Source of the DNA: Mesorhizobium sp. WSM2240
Lineage (GTDB): Bacteria > Pseudomonadota > Alphaproteobacteria > Rhizobiales > Rhizobiaceae
DNA length: 64,000 nucleotides
Direction of reading: 5' to 3'
NCBI RefSeq assembly: GCF_040438645.1
Contig: NZ_CP159253.1
Location: forward strand, 2,170,001-2,234,000
This document shows, piece by piece, positions 1-7,995 of this stretch; the first letter of the stretch is position 1; each line of letters begins with the position of its first letter. The translations under genes were made by a program, and so were the position numbers. The notes under the pieces were generated by a model. The model saw nothing but the letters and a program-made list of their open reading frames with translations. It did no database searches and was not told the DNA's origin.

Positions 1-288
1 TGACGGATTGCCGGAGCTCTCGACCACAGGCTGAACTGCCTATGACGGCGGAGCCGGAGGCGGCAGTCCCAATTGCGGATTTGCCGCGCAGTTTTCTCTG
101 AATCCGCCTCAGCAGATACGGGACATCTCCACAGATGGAGCTTTTCTTATGCTTCAGCTACATCTAATGTCTTGAACGAGGAGTAAGGAGGAGCGGGGCT
201 CCAAGCACCGGCCCTCCTTTTTGATGGGAATTTAGCTTGAAGCCGGGGACGACACCCGGTCTTAAAGATGCCCGGAAGGGGTGAACCG
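1..288. other. Left-edge non-coding stretch before the cyclase gene
   Basis: No complete gene is visible. A plus-strand frame is open from the window edge and stops at 99-101; it could be the last ~33 codons of a gene lying outside, but I do not recognise it. A possible factor-independent terminator follows: an imperfect stem from AAGGAGG at about 185 to CCTCCTT at about 213, ending in a short T run. A second small hairpin (CCGGG / CCCGG, about 243-259) lies just before the cyclase ribosome-binding site. Confidence 0.3.
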
Positions 289-2115
289 ATGGCTGATTGG
301 CACTACACCCGTCAGCTAGCTACCATCATTTCAATAGACGCGGTTGGCTTTTCGCGGCTGATGGGCCTCGACGATGTGTCCGCCGTGGCCGCGTTCGAGG
401 AACGACGCAACATCATAATCGAAAGCTGCGGCGTGTTTGGCGGCAGGACGTTCGGCGCGGCCGGCGACAGCATCATGGCGGAATTCGGCAACCCAATCGA
501 AGCGCTGCGCGCCGCGTTCCATTTTCAGGACAGGATCGCCACCCTCAACGCCTCGGCGGACGACAATATGCGGATGCCGTTCAGGGCCGGCATCAACACC
601 GGCGACGTTATCGTCCGGGACGACTGCCTCTATGGCGACGACGTCAACATCGCGGCCAGGATCCAGGAATTCGCACCTCACAACGGCATCGCAATCTCGG
701 AAACCGCCTGGCAACATGTGAAGGACAAGTCCACGGCCGAGTTTACCGATCTCGGCGAATTCCTGCTCAAGAACATCGCCCTGCCGGTTCGCGTGCTGAT
801 CGCAGCCCGTGGTGGAAATGGAGGAGCGCCGGCCAGGCCGCGAATGCTCAGCCATCTGGCAGCTTCCCCGCAAGGACATCTTTCAAGCGGCCCTCCTGCA
901 ATCGCGGTGCTGCCGTTCCGCAACGACAGCAACGAGCGCGACATCGATTACATTGCCGACGGCATCGCCGAAGACATCATTTACGGCCTGTCCAACACAA
1001 GATGGATCTCGGTGATCGCCAAGAGCTCCAGTTTCCAGTTCCGTGATGACGCGCTTGGCGCCCCGGCGATCGGCAATGTGCTCGGCGCCCGCTACGTGGT
1101 TGGCGGCGGATTGGGCCGCAGCGGCGGGAATATCCGGCTGAATGCAAGCCTGGTGGATGCGTCGAACGGCAGGCTGGTGTGGTCGCGGCGTTTCGAACGC
1201 GAACTGGTCGACATTTTCAAGCTGCAGGACGAGATCGGCAGCGAGATCGTCTCCATGCTCGAAAAGGAGGTCGACCGGGTCGAGCAGACGCGCACTTTCC
1301 AGGTGCCCTGGGAAAGCCTGGAAACCTGGCAATTGGTCCGGCGAGGCCGCTGGCACATGAGCCGTCGCACGCGCAAGGACACGGAACTCGCCCGCGAATT
1401 CTTCGAAAAGGCCTATCTCGAGGATCCCAATTCCAGCGCGGTTCTCAACGAACTGGCCTGGTGGCACTTCTGGCGCGCCTGGCTTCGCTTCGGCGACAGC
1501 GATGAACTCGAGAAGGTTACCAGCTATGCGCGCAAGGCGCTGCTTGTGGACAGCCAGGATGCGCGCCCACATGCATATCTCGGTGTCACCGACATCATGC
1601 GTGGGCAGCCGAAATCGGCGCTCGACCATCTGGAGGATGCGCTTCACATCAATCCCAGTTTCGCCTTTGCGCGGTCGGCCAAGGGCAGCGCCCATCTTCT
1701 TCTGGGGGAAGCCAGGAAAGCGATCCCGCTCTTTCAGGACGTGGAGCGGTTGAGTCCGTTCGACCTTTACGCTTTCCACAATCTGGGAGAACTGGCCGTC
1801 GCCTATTGCTTCATCCATGACTGGACTTCGGCAATCGAAACGGCCGACCGCTCCCTCAGCCTTTCGCCCGGCTATTTCTATGCGAGGTTCGCCAAGATCG
1901 GCGCCCTGATGCGAAGCGGCCAGCGCGAGGCGGCCGTGCGGGAATTGGCGGTATTCCAGACCAGGCATCCGGACTTCTCCAGTCAGCGGGTGGGCTGGAT
2001 TCCGTTCGTCGACAAGGCAGCGAATGAGTTTCTGATCGAGAATTTCGAGATGGCGAGAATGGCTGCGCCGCACGAGGGAAACCGCCTGCAAATCGAGGAT
2101 GCCGGCCATTTGTGA
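289..2115 (+). CDS. Class III adenylate/guanylate cyclase with TolB-like and TPR regions
   Basis: Predicted to make a cyclic nucleotide from ATP (or GTP) in the cytoplasm. Residues 1-160 form the cyclase homology domain. D17 and D60 (in GDSIMAEF) are the expected metal ligands, and N120 and R124 in VNIAAR are the transition-state residues. The lysine that normally selects adenine is a glycine (G56), so base preference is uncertain. Residues ~205-340 match the TolB-N-like region common in rhizobial cyclases (IAVLPFRN, GLSNTRWISVIAKSSSF). The rest carries TPR-like helical repeats. I chose the ATG at 289 because AAGGGGTG lies just upstream; an in-frame ATG at 268 lacks such a site. The stop codon lies inside a CRP-type palindrome that precedes the P450/peroxidase gene, which suggests a shared signal. 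Family is clear; the product nucleotide is inference. Confidence 0.85.
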   Translation: MADWHYTRQLATIISIDAVGFSRLMGLDDVSAVAAFEERRNIIIESCGVFGGRTFGAAGDSIMAEFGNPIEALRAAFHFQDRIATLNASADDNMRMPFRAGINTGDVIVRDDCLYGDDVNIAARIQEFAPHNGIAISETAWQHVKDKSTAEFTDLGEFLLKNIALPVRVLIAARGGNGGAPARPRMLSHLAASPQGHLSSGPPAIAVLPFRNDSNERDIDYIADGIAEDIIYGLSNTRWISVIAKSSSFQFRDDALGAPAIGNVLGARYVVGGGLGRSGGNIRLNASLVDASNGRLVWSRRFERELVDIFKLQDEIGSEIVSMLEKEVDRVEQTRTFQVPWESLETWQLVRRGRWHMSRRTRKDTELAREFFEKAYLEDPNSSAVLNELAWWHFWRAWLRFGDSDELEKVTSYARKALLVDSQDARPHAYLGVTDIMRGQPKSALDHLEDALHINPSFAFARSAKGSAHLLLGEARKAIPLFQDVERLSPFDLYAFHNLGELAVAYCFIHDWTSAIETADRSLSLSPGYFYARFAKIGALMRSGQREAAVRELAVFQTRHPDFSSQRVGWIPFVDKAANEFLIENFEMARMAAPHEGNRLQIEDAGHL

Positions 2116-2126
2116 AACTGTTCACA
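2111..2126 (+). promoter_or_regulatory. Perfect CRP-type operator (TGTGA-N6-TCACA)
   Basis: TGTGA at 2111-2115 and TCACA at 2122-2126 are separated by six bases, exactly the consensus half-sites of CRP/Vfr/Clr-type regulators. The site overlaps the cyclase stop codon and is centred about 79 bp before the ATG of the P450/peroxidase gene. A plausible -10 (TTCTAT, about 2145-2150) would put the start near 2158-2160, placing the operator near -41.5, the class II activator position. The transcription start is inferred, not observed. Confidence 0.6.
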
Positions 2127-2197
2127 TACGCGGGGGGCTAGCGTTTCTATGTCAACTCTGACTGGCATTGAGTGACTAAGGCGCTCGGGGGTGGCGG

Positions 2198-5100
2198 ATG
2201 GCTGGAATCAAGTATTTCGAAGGGGTCCGCGAAGCGCAGAAGGCTCAGAAGCCGCTTTCGGAATTGCCGAAATTCGACTTCGGGCGGCTTCGCTCCAAAG
2301 GACTGGCGAGCAGGATCACAGGCTGGCTTCTTGAGGACCCCCGCTGGGCGTTTTCGCTGCTCCGGCGGTTCTGGCCGATCGTCCGTATCGGCAATTTCGT
2401 TCTGGTGACGAGGAACGACGACGTCCGCGACATTCTCGAGCGTCAGAACGAATTCGAAACGCCGTATGGCCCCGAGATGAGCGAGATCGCCCGCGGCTCG
2501 AATTTCATTCTCGGCATGCAGGATGGTCCCGACTATCGGCGGATGAAGTCGTCGGTGCTGAGCGCGTTTCCGCCGGACGAGGTGGAAGCTGCCGTCAGGC
2601 CGATAGCCGCCCGCCATTCGCGCGAGATCATGACCCGCGCCGCTCCGGGTTTCGACGCTGTGCGCGACCTTCTGAAGATCGTCCCCGTGCATATCTGCCG
2701 GGAATATTTCGGCATGTTGATAGACGACGAGAACGAGTTCGCCGACTGGTCGCTCGCGCTCAGCGCACTGTTTTTCTCCGATCCTGGCGGTAGTTCCACG
2801 ACCCGCGAAACCGCGGTCGTCGCCGCGGACCGGATGATCAAGTCGATCGACCGATCGATCGAAGGCGTCAGGGACGGCAGGACAGGGAGCAACACGCCGT
2901 TGGGCAGGCTGGTCGCAATGCTCGATCGCGGGAAGCTTGCTCTCGGAGACATCCATTCGATAATGCTAGGGATGATCGCCGGGTTCGGTCCCACGAACCT
3001 GCTAGCCGGCGGCAATTGCCTGGACGTCATCCTCTCCCGCGCCGACGCCCGGGCGGCGGTGGAGCAGGCGCTTGCCGCCGGTGACGACGAACTGCTCGAC
3101 CGGACAATTCTCGAGGCGATGCGTTTCAAGCCGATCTGGATCGGCCCGTTCCGCTATGCCCCCCGCGATACCGTCATCGCTAAAGGAACCCCTCGTGAGC
3201 GCGTGGTCAAGGCGGGAACGGTGGTTATGCCGGCGACGCTATCGGCGATGTTCGATCCCGACGCCGTGCGGCAGCCGGATACCTTCGATCCGACCCGCCC
3301 TTATCGGGACTACCTCGTATTCGGCCACGGCATTCATCTGTGCATCGGCTCGGCAATCGCCAGAATCCAGCTCGGCGAGAGCCTGCGCGCCCTGTTCGCG
3401 AAGAAAAACCTGCGCCGCGCCAAGGGCAAGGCCGGCAGGCTGACACGGATTGCCGCCTATCCGGACAGCCTGAAGGTCGACTTCGAACCGTCTCCTCTTT
3501 GCCGTGCGGTCAAGCATTCCATGGTCACGGTCGTCTGCCCGGTAAAGCCGGCATTGTCGCTCGCCGGCATACGCAAGAGGATCGCGGCTCTCGGCAATCC
3601 CGCCGGTCCGGAAATCCGCGCGGCGCTCGACGCGAGCGGCGTCATCCATTTCGCAAGCCTTGCCGTTGCCGCCACAGAAAACAGCAATGGCAAGCCGGAT
3701 CGCGATGGCGCCCATCTGGTGCTCGAACTGTCGGGAGATGGCAGCAATGACGAGGTCATCGACGCCTTCGCCAGCCATGCCGGGCCTTTGGTTCGGGAGA
3801 TTTTTGAAGCGGCCTGCAATTTCCCTGGAGATCAGAAGCTGACTGACTTCATGCGCAAGCATGCGGTGGAGATTTCTCCGTACTTCGGCAGCAGTGCCGG
3901 CCTTGTCTTCTCGGGCACGCCCGGATTCTCGGTCGGGCGCATCCACGCCGAGGCCGATCTGGCGGAGATGGCGCGGGCCGTTGTCGAACAGCCGCGGAGC
4001 AAGGCAGGAGCCGCCACGACGCTGCATGAAGTCAGGCAGCACATCAAGAAGAGCGATGATCTCTCCTGGGCGTTCGAGCCGGCGGAAAATCAGCTCGAAA
4101 GGCCGAAGGGAAGCCTCTGGCGAGCGGCGATCACCACGTTGAAGGCGCCAGCCGTACTCGCAACGGTTTTAGCCGTCCTGGCGGTCTGCAGCTGGATAAC
4201 CTACACTTTCGTCTTCGGCTATGCGCCCGGCTTCTTCCGCAACCTGCTGGTGGCCGGCACCTCCCTCGTCCTGACGGTAATCGGCGTGACGTCGCTGATC
4301 ACGATTTTCATCGGCCTCTGCTTCCTTTCGCTGCGCCGGCTTGAGAAGCGCGATGTGCCGAGCGACGAGATGATCGATCTTGCCTCGCTGGAGGCCATTC
4401 TCGAGCGCGAGGATCGGACCGCCCAAAACCATCTGACGGCGATTTCGACGATGAAGCACGGCACGTTGCGAAGGCTCGCACTGCGCCTTACCTTCTACCT
4501 GATTTCGATTTCCGCCCGGAAGGTCTTTCGGCCGGGGTTTCTCGCGGACATCAACACCATCCTTTTCGCACGCTGGGTGCTTGTGCCTGGCACGAACAAG
4601 TTGATGTTCTTCAGCAACTACGGCGGCAGCTGGGAGAGCTATCTCGAGGATTTCGTCGCCAAGGCGGCTTCCGGCCTGACCGGAGTTTGGAGCAACACCG
4701 AGGGCTTTCCGAAAACGCGCTGGCTGTTCCTGGATGGCGCCCGCGACGGCGACCGGTTCAAGCGATGGGCGCGGCGGCAGCAGATACCGACCCTGTTCTG
4801 GTATTCGGCTTACCCAGACCTCAACACCTCGCGGATACGCATCAACTCGAAGATCAGACAGGGCATAGCCTGTGCGACGGACAGCGAGGCCAATGACTGG
4901 CTCCGCCTTTTCGGCTCGATGCCGCGTCCCGAACCGGTAAAGGAGAGCGGCAAGCTGGTCGGTCTCTTCGAGCCTGTTCCGCCGCCGGTGGAAACGCTCG
5001 AGAGCGGCGAGATCCAATCTGTTTTCTTCAGCGCCCTCGGCTCGCTGGGGCATGCGCGCATGCTGGCTATCCGGATTCCGGAAAATCTGGGACGCGCCAA

Positions 5101-6406
5101 GCGGAAGGCATGGCTCGAATTCGTGACCGCCAGGACCAGTTTCGGCGAAGGCGTCCCGGCGGAGCGGGCAATGATGGTTGCTTTCGGACCGGACGGCCTT
5201 CGCCGCCTTGGGTTGGAAAGCGATCCCGATCATGATCCGCTGACCAAATTTCCATTGGCGTTTCGTCAGGGCATGGGCAGCGCGGCGCGGAGCCGCATTC
5301 TCGACGATGTCGGGGAAAGCACGCCGGAGAACTGGCAGTGGGGTTCCCCGGCCAAACCGGTGGACGCCGTAGTCGTCTGCTACGCGGCAAGTCCCGAAGC
5401 GCTGAAGGCGGATGTCGCCGGGTTCACGCGGCAGGTGAAAGCGGCCGGAATGGTCCTCGTGGCGCAACTGCCTCTTGCGATCCGCCGCAACGGCAAGAAG
5501 GCCGTGGAGCAGTTCGGCTTCGTCGATGGAGTGTCGCAACCGATCGTACGCGGGACGCCCCGCTCCAGCTCGTCGGTCGCTGCGCAGCATATCATCTCGG
5601 CCGGGGAATTCCTGTTCGGCTACCGCGACGAACATGGCTTCTACCCGCCCACGCCGACGGTGCGTCCTTCGCACGATAGATGCGGCGTCCTGCCGGCGCT
5701 CCGCGCGGACAACATCACGTCCGATGGCGCCGGGCTGCGTGATTTCGGCAGGAACGGGTCGTTTCTCGTCGTGCGGCAGTTTGAGCAGCACGTGGACAGC
5801 TTCAAGGAGTATTGCCGCGCGGCGGCGGAGAAAGAGAACGATCCGGAAATTACGCCACGCTGGATTGCCGCCAAGATGGTCGGCCGTTGGCCCGACGGCA
5901 CCTCGCTCGTCCGCAATCCGGACGGACGCCCGGGGCGGAAACCCGACAATGATTTCACCTTCGGCGCTGAGGACCCGCAGGGACTGCGATGCCCGCTCGG
6001 TGCTCACGTCCGCCGTTCGAACCCGCGCGATTCGCTGGGGGAGGACCATGAAACGCAAATCAGGATCGGCAAGCGCCACCGGATCCTCCGCATCGGCCGC
6101 ACCTATGAAAAGGAAAGCAGCGACGGGACCGAAAAAGGCCTGCTCTTCATGTGCCTGAATGCCGACATCGAGCGCCAGTACGAGTTCATGCAACAGACCT
6201 GGGTGTCGTCAGCCTCGTTTCACGGCTTGCTTGCGGAGAAGGACCCGACGATCGGAGCGCAAGTCGGCGAGGGCCGGTTCTCCATCCCGCGCTGGGAAGG
6301 CGCCGTTGTGCTCAAGGGGATTCCGAGTTTCGTCACCACGCGTGGCGGCGGTTATTTCTTTCTGCCAAGCCGCGGGGCGCTGCGTTATCTCGTGACGCGG
6401 CTGTAA
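2198..6406 (+). CDS. Cytochrome P450 - membrane anchor - DyP-type peroxidase fusion
   Basis: One uninterrupted 1402-codon frame with two predicted haem enzymes. Residues 1-430 are a P450: ExxR at E306-R309 and the haem loop FGHGIHLCIG at 375-384 with C382 as thiolate ligand. The I-helix oxygen-activation motif is degenerate: AGFGPT at 261-266 has Gly-Pro where the acid-alcohol pair normally stands, as in peroxide-using P450s that carry Arg-Pro. Residues 440-640 are unassigned. Two hydrophobic helices (about 650-673 and 683-712) suggest a membrane hairpin. From ~790 there is a SNYGGSWESY segment (S806) of the type that precedes large DyP proteins. The C-terminal DyP peroxidase (about 925-1400) has the GFVDG signature (1107-1111, distal D1110), proximal H1270 in GAHVRR and a likely distal R1298. 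No signal peptide is seen, so both haem domains probably face the cytoplasm. Substrate unknown; the two activities in series are inference. Confidence 0.9.
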   Translation: MAGIKYFEGVREAQKAQKPLSELPKFDFGRLRSKGLASRITGWLLEDPRWAFSLLRRFWPIVRIGNFVLVTRNDDVRDILERQNEFETPYGPEMSEIARGSNFILGMQDGPDYRRMKSSVLSAFPPDEVEAAVRPIAARHSREIMTRAAPGFDAVRDLLKIVPVHICREYFGMLIDDENEFADWSLALSALFFSDPGGSSTTRETAVVAADRMIKSIDRSIEGVRDGRTGSNTPLGRLVAMLDRGKLALGDIHSIMLGMIAGFGPTNLLAGGNCLDVILSRADARAAVEQALAAGDDELLDRTILEAMRFKPIWIGPFRYAPRDTVIAKGTPRERVVKAGTVVMPATLSAMFDPDAVRQPDTFDPTRPYRDYLVFGHGIHLCIGSAIARIQLGESLRALFAKKNLRRAKGKAGRLTRIAAYPDSLKVDFEPSPLCRAVKHSMVTVVCPVKPALSLAGIRKRIAALGNPAGPEIRAALDASGVIHFASLAVAATENSNGKPDRDGAHLVLELSGDGSNDEVIDAFASHAGPLVREIFEAACNFPGDQKLTDFMRKHAVEISPYFGSSAGLVFSGTPGFSVGRIHAEADLAEMARAVVEQPRSKAGAATTLHEVRQHIKKSDDLSWAFEPAENQLERPKGSLWRAAITTLKAPAVLATVLAVLAVCSWITYTFVFGYAPGFFRNLLVAGTSLVLTVIGVTSLITIFIGLCFLSLRRLEKRDVPSDEMIDLASLEAILEREDRTAQNHLTAISTMKHGTLRRLALRLTFYLISISARKVFRPGFLADINTILFARWVLVPGTNKLMFFSNYGGSWESYLEDFVAKAASGLTGVWSNTEGFPKTRWLFLDGARDGDRFKRWARRQQIPTLFWYSAYPDLNTSRIRINSKIRQGIACATDSEANDWLRLFGSMPRPEPVKESGKLVGLFEPVPPPVETLESGEIQSVFFSALGSLGHARMLAIRIPENLGRAKRKAWLEFVTARTSFGEGVPAERAMMVAFGPDGLRRLGLESDPDHDPLTKFPLAFRQGMGSAARSRILDDVGESTPENWQWGSPAKPVDAVVVCYAASPEALKADVAGFTRQVKAAGMVLVAQLPLAIRRNGKKAVEQFGFVDGVSQPIVRGTPRSSSSVAAQHIISAGEFLFGYRDEHGFYPPTPTVRPSHDRCGVLPALRADNITSDGAGLRDFGRNGSFLVVRQFEQHVDSFKEYCRAAAEKENDPEITPRWIAAKMVGRWPDGTSLVRNPDGRPGRKPDNDFTFGAEDPQGLRCPLGAHVRRSNPRDSLGEDHETQIRIGKRHRILRIGRTYEKESSDGTEKGLLFMCLNADIERQYEFMQQTWVSSASFHGLLAEKDPTIGAQVGEGRFSIPRWEGAVVLKGIPSFVTTRGGGYFFLPSRGALRYLVTRL

Positions 6407-6408
6407 AT

Positions 6409-7101
6409 TCAGTCGTCTTCGGCATCGGCCACGTGGCGAAGCGCGCCCGGATTTTCGATGTGCAATCCGCCCCGCCGGATGGTGATGATCGAGCGGCTGC
6501 GCCAGTCATTGAGCGTCTTGTTCACGGACTCGCGCGTTGCCCCCAGGAATTCGGCGAGCTCGGATTGCGAGATCGGTATCCAGCCTGACGGGTCGGCCAT
6601 GGTTCCCGACAAGAAGATCAGCCGTTTGGCGAGCCGCGCTTCGATTCCGAGGAATGCCTGATCGCCGAGCTCGCCGCTTATCCAGCGCAAGCGCGCGCAC
6701 AGCAGTTCGATCATAGCGCGTGCGAGCGGCGGGTGTTTCTCTATCCGGTCGAACAGCTGCGCCCGGCTCAGTGAGACGAGTTCGCAGTCGGTGAGGCATC
6801 TCGCCGTCGCCGTGCGGGGACCGCCGTCAAGCACGGCGATTTCACCAACCAGACTTTGTGCGAGCTCGATGTTTGCGACGAGCTTTTGCCCGCCAGGCGA
6901 ATAGATCGAGATCTCCACGGTTCCGGCGATGACCCCATATATGCGATCGGCGACATCTTCCTGGACAAAAAGATGCTGGCCGGCTGCATAGCGCTCGGCT
7001 TTGCATCCGCCGAACAGGAGTTCGAACAATTGTGGACTAATCCTCGCGAGCCGCGGCAACTCGCGAAGGTCATCGATTTTTGCTGCCGGAGAGGCGGCCA
7101 T
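6409..7101 (-). CDS. Crp/Fnr family transcriptional regulator
   Basis: A 230-residue regulator with an N-terminal cyclic-nucleotide-binding beta-barrel (about 20-125) and a C-terminal winged helix (about 150-215). The phosphate-binding cassette reads GEIAVLDGGPRTATA (86-100); G86-E87 and R96-T97 occupy the places of cAMP-contacting Gly/Glu and Arg/Ser in E. coli CRP. The recognition helix has R190, E191 and K195, close to the R-E-R triad that reads TGTGA. No cysteine cluster of the FNR iron-sulfur type is seen. It converges with the P450/peroxidase gene, with only 2 bp between the stops. A role in controlling that gene through the 2111-2126 site is inference from position and residues. Confidence 0.88.
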   Translation of the reverse strand: MAASPAAKIDDLRELPRLARISPQLFELLFGGCKAERYAAGQHLFVQEDVADRIYGVIAGTVEISIYSPGGQKLVANIELAQSLVGEIAVLDGGPRTATARCLTDCELVSLSRAQLFDRIEKHPPLARAMIELLCARLRWISGELGDQAFLGIEARLAKRLIFLSGTMADPSGWIPISQSELAEFLGATRESVNKTLNDWRSRSIITIRRGGLHIENPGALRHVADAEDD

Positions 7102-7684
7102 GATGGTTCCCTGTTGCCCTAGGATCTACCTTCTACGGCAAAGGGCGTCCCGATCAAAGGCCGTCATTTCGTCGGGAAGCGATGTCATTTCGCGGCACAT
7201 GTGGTGAGCCTGCAGGATCCGGCGGCGCCTCGTCGCCGGCAATCGCCCTTGATCGGCGGATCGGTGGGCAGGCTCGGCGAGTGGACGGTGTCTTAGGGCA
7301 GACCTCGAAGGTGTTGATGCTGTCATAGCGTCTGATCCCTTCCGCCAGCCGGTATGTGGGATATTCCACAGACGGCACATAGAAGAAACTCCTACGTTTG
7401 CTCGACTTTCCTCCCGAAGGTCCACCTAAGCCCGGCCGACAACGCCCCGTTCGGCCGGGTCCATTTTTGCTTGGCCCGCATCGGCACGCGCGGGATCGAT
7501 GTCGAGAAGGCGCTCGCCGAAAGCCAGCGTGTGGCGGGCGCTGCGCAACGCCCGCAGGGGCTGCAATAAAGGCTGCCAAGCCAATCACAGGGCAGACTGC
7601 GCCGATCACGCAGGCTTAGGATATGGCGTCCGGATCATCCCCAGCCACCGAAGCCTGGCGCGCCAACCGGGTGGGAAGCGAGCG
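7102..7684. other. Intergenic stretch without a convincing gene
   Basis: About 580 bases between the Crp/Fnr gene and a possible small lipoprotein. Several short frames are open on both strands, but their translations are arginine- and proline-rich and look like GC-rich noise. Two similar octets, GTCATTTC at about 7164 and 7184, lie upstream of the regulator and could be part of its control region. One strong hairpin (7431-7468) is listed separately. Confidence 0.4.
7431..7468 (+). terminator. Strong hairpin followed by T-rich tail
   Basis: Nine-base arms CCCGGCCGA (7431-7439) and TCGGCCGGG (7451-7459) with an 11-base loop are followed by TCCATTTTT. It looks like a factor-independent terminator on the plus strand, but no plus-strand gene is evident just before it; it may mark the 3' end of a lost gene or a small RNA. 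Confidence 0.4.
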
Positions 7685-7798
7685 CTAGTTGCATTCGACG
7701 GTGTCATTCGGCGTCACAACACAGCTGGGCCGACTCTGGCACCCCGCGAGTACAAGTAGAACGAACAGAAATAGCGATGCTGCCCTCAATAACCTCAT
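7685..7798 (-). CDS. Possible very small lipoprotein
   Basis: A 37-codon frame beginning Met-Arg-Leu-Leu, with a hydrophobic stretch ending in the lipobox-like LAGC and a short polar tail with two cysteines (SCVVTP...VEC). That is the architecture of entericidin-sized lipoproteins. The ribosome-binding site is poor (AGGG touching the ATG), and a longer upstream start is also open. It lies just outside the element junction. Function unknown. Confidence 0.35.
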   Translation of the reverse strand: MRLLRAASLFLFVLLVLAGCQSRPSCVVTPNDTVECN

Positions 7799-7832
7799 CC
7801 CTGCCGATCGGTGATCGTGGTGACCGGTATGC

Positions 7833-7922
7833 TGGCGGAGGGAGTGGGATTCGAACCCACGGTGGGCTTGCACCCACGCCGGTTTTCAAGACCGGTGCCT
7901 TAAACCGCTCGGCCATCCCTCC
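7833..7922 (-). tRNA. tRNA-Ser (anticodon UGA)
   Basis: Minus-strand sequence folds as a class II tRNA: acceptor GGAGGGA pairing with TCCCTCC, D-arm GCCGAGCGG, anticodon arm ACCGG-TCTTGAAA-ACCGG with anticodon TGA, a long variable arm (GTGGG...CCCAC), a TTCGAAT T-loop, discriminator G and an encoded CCA. It reads UCA and other UCN codons. Its 5' half is duplicated at 14645-14684, showing that the gene is the attachment site of the adjoining element; the 5' half and promoter of this intact copy therefore probably came from the element. Confidence 0.96.
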
Positions 7923-7923
7923 A
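7884..7923 (-). repeat. Left attachment repeat (attL) within tRNA-Ser
   Basis: Forty bases from the anticodon loop to one base beyond the 5' end of the tRNA gene recur as a direct repeat at 14645-14684, with a single mismatch (7900 versus 14661). Tyrosine recombinases often cross over in the anticodon loop, where this identity begins. Confidence 0.8.
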
Positions 7924-7995
7924 AGTGGTTGCTTTGGTTGCGCTTTTGTCGCATCTGCCATTCCGAAAGATGGCCATTTGCTACGCGCTTTGCAA

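Noticed and set aside
4169..6193. A 674-codon minus-strand frame opposite the P450/peroxidase fusion
   Set aside because: Antisense shadow of a real coding frame; no ribosome-binding site and arginine-rich composition.
2198..6406. P450/peroxidase fusion as an assembly or frameshift artefact
   Set aside because: The frame is continuous through a 200-residue linker region and two membrane helices with coding-like composition, and the neighbouring genes are undisturbed.
7154..7609. A 151-codon minus-strand frame downstream of the Crp/Fnr regulator
   Set aside because: Composition dominated by Arg/Pro, no ribosome-binding site, no motif.
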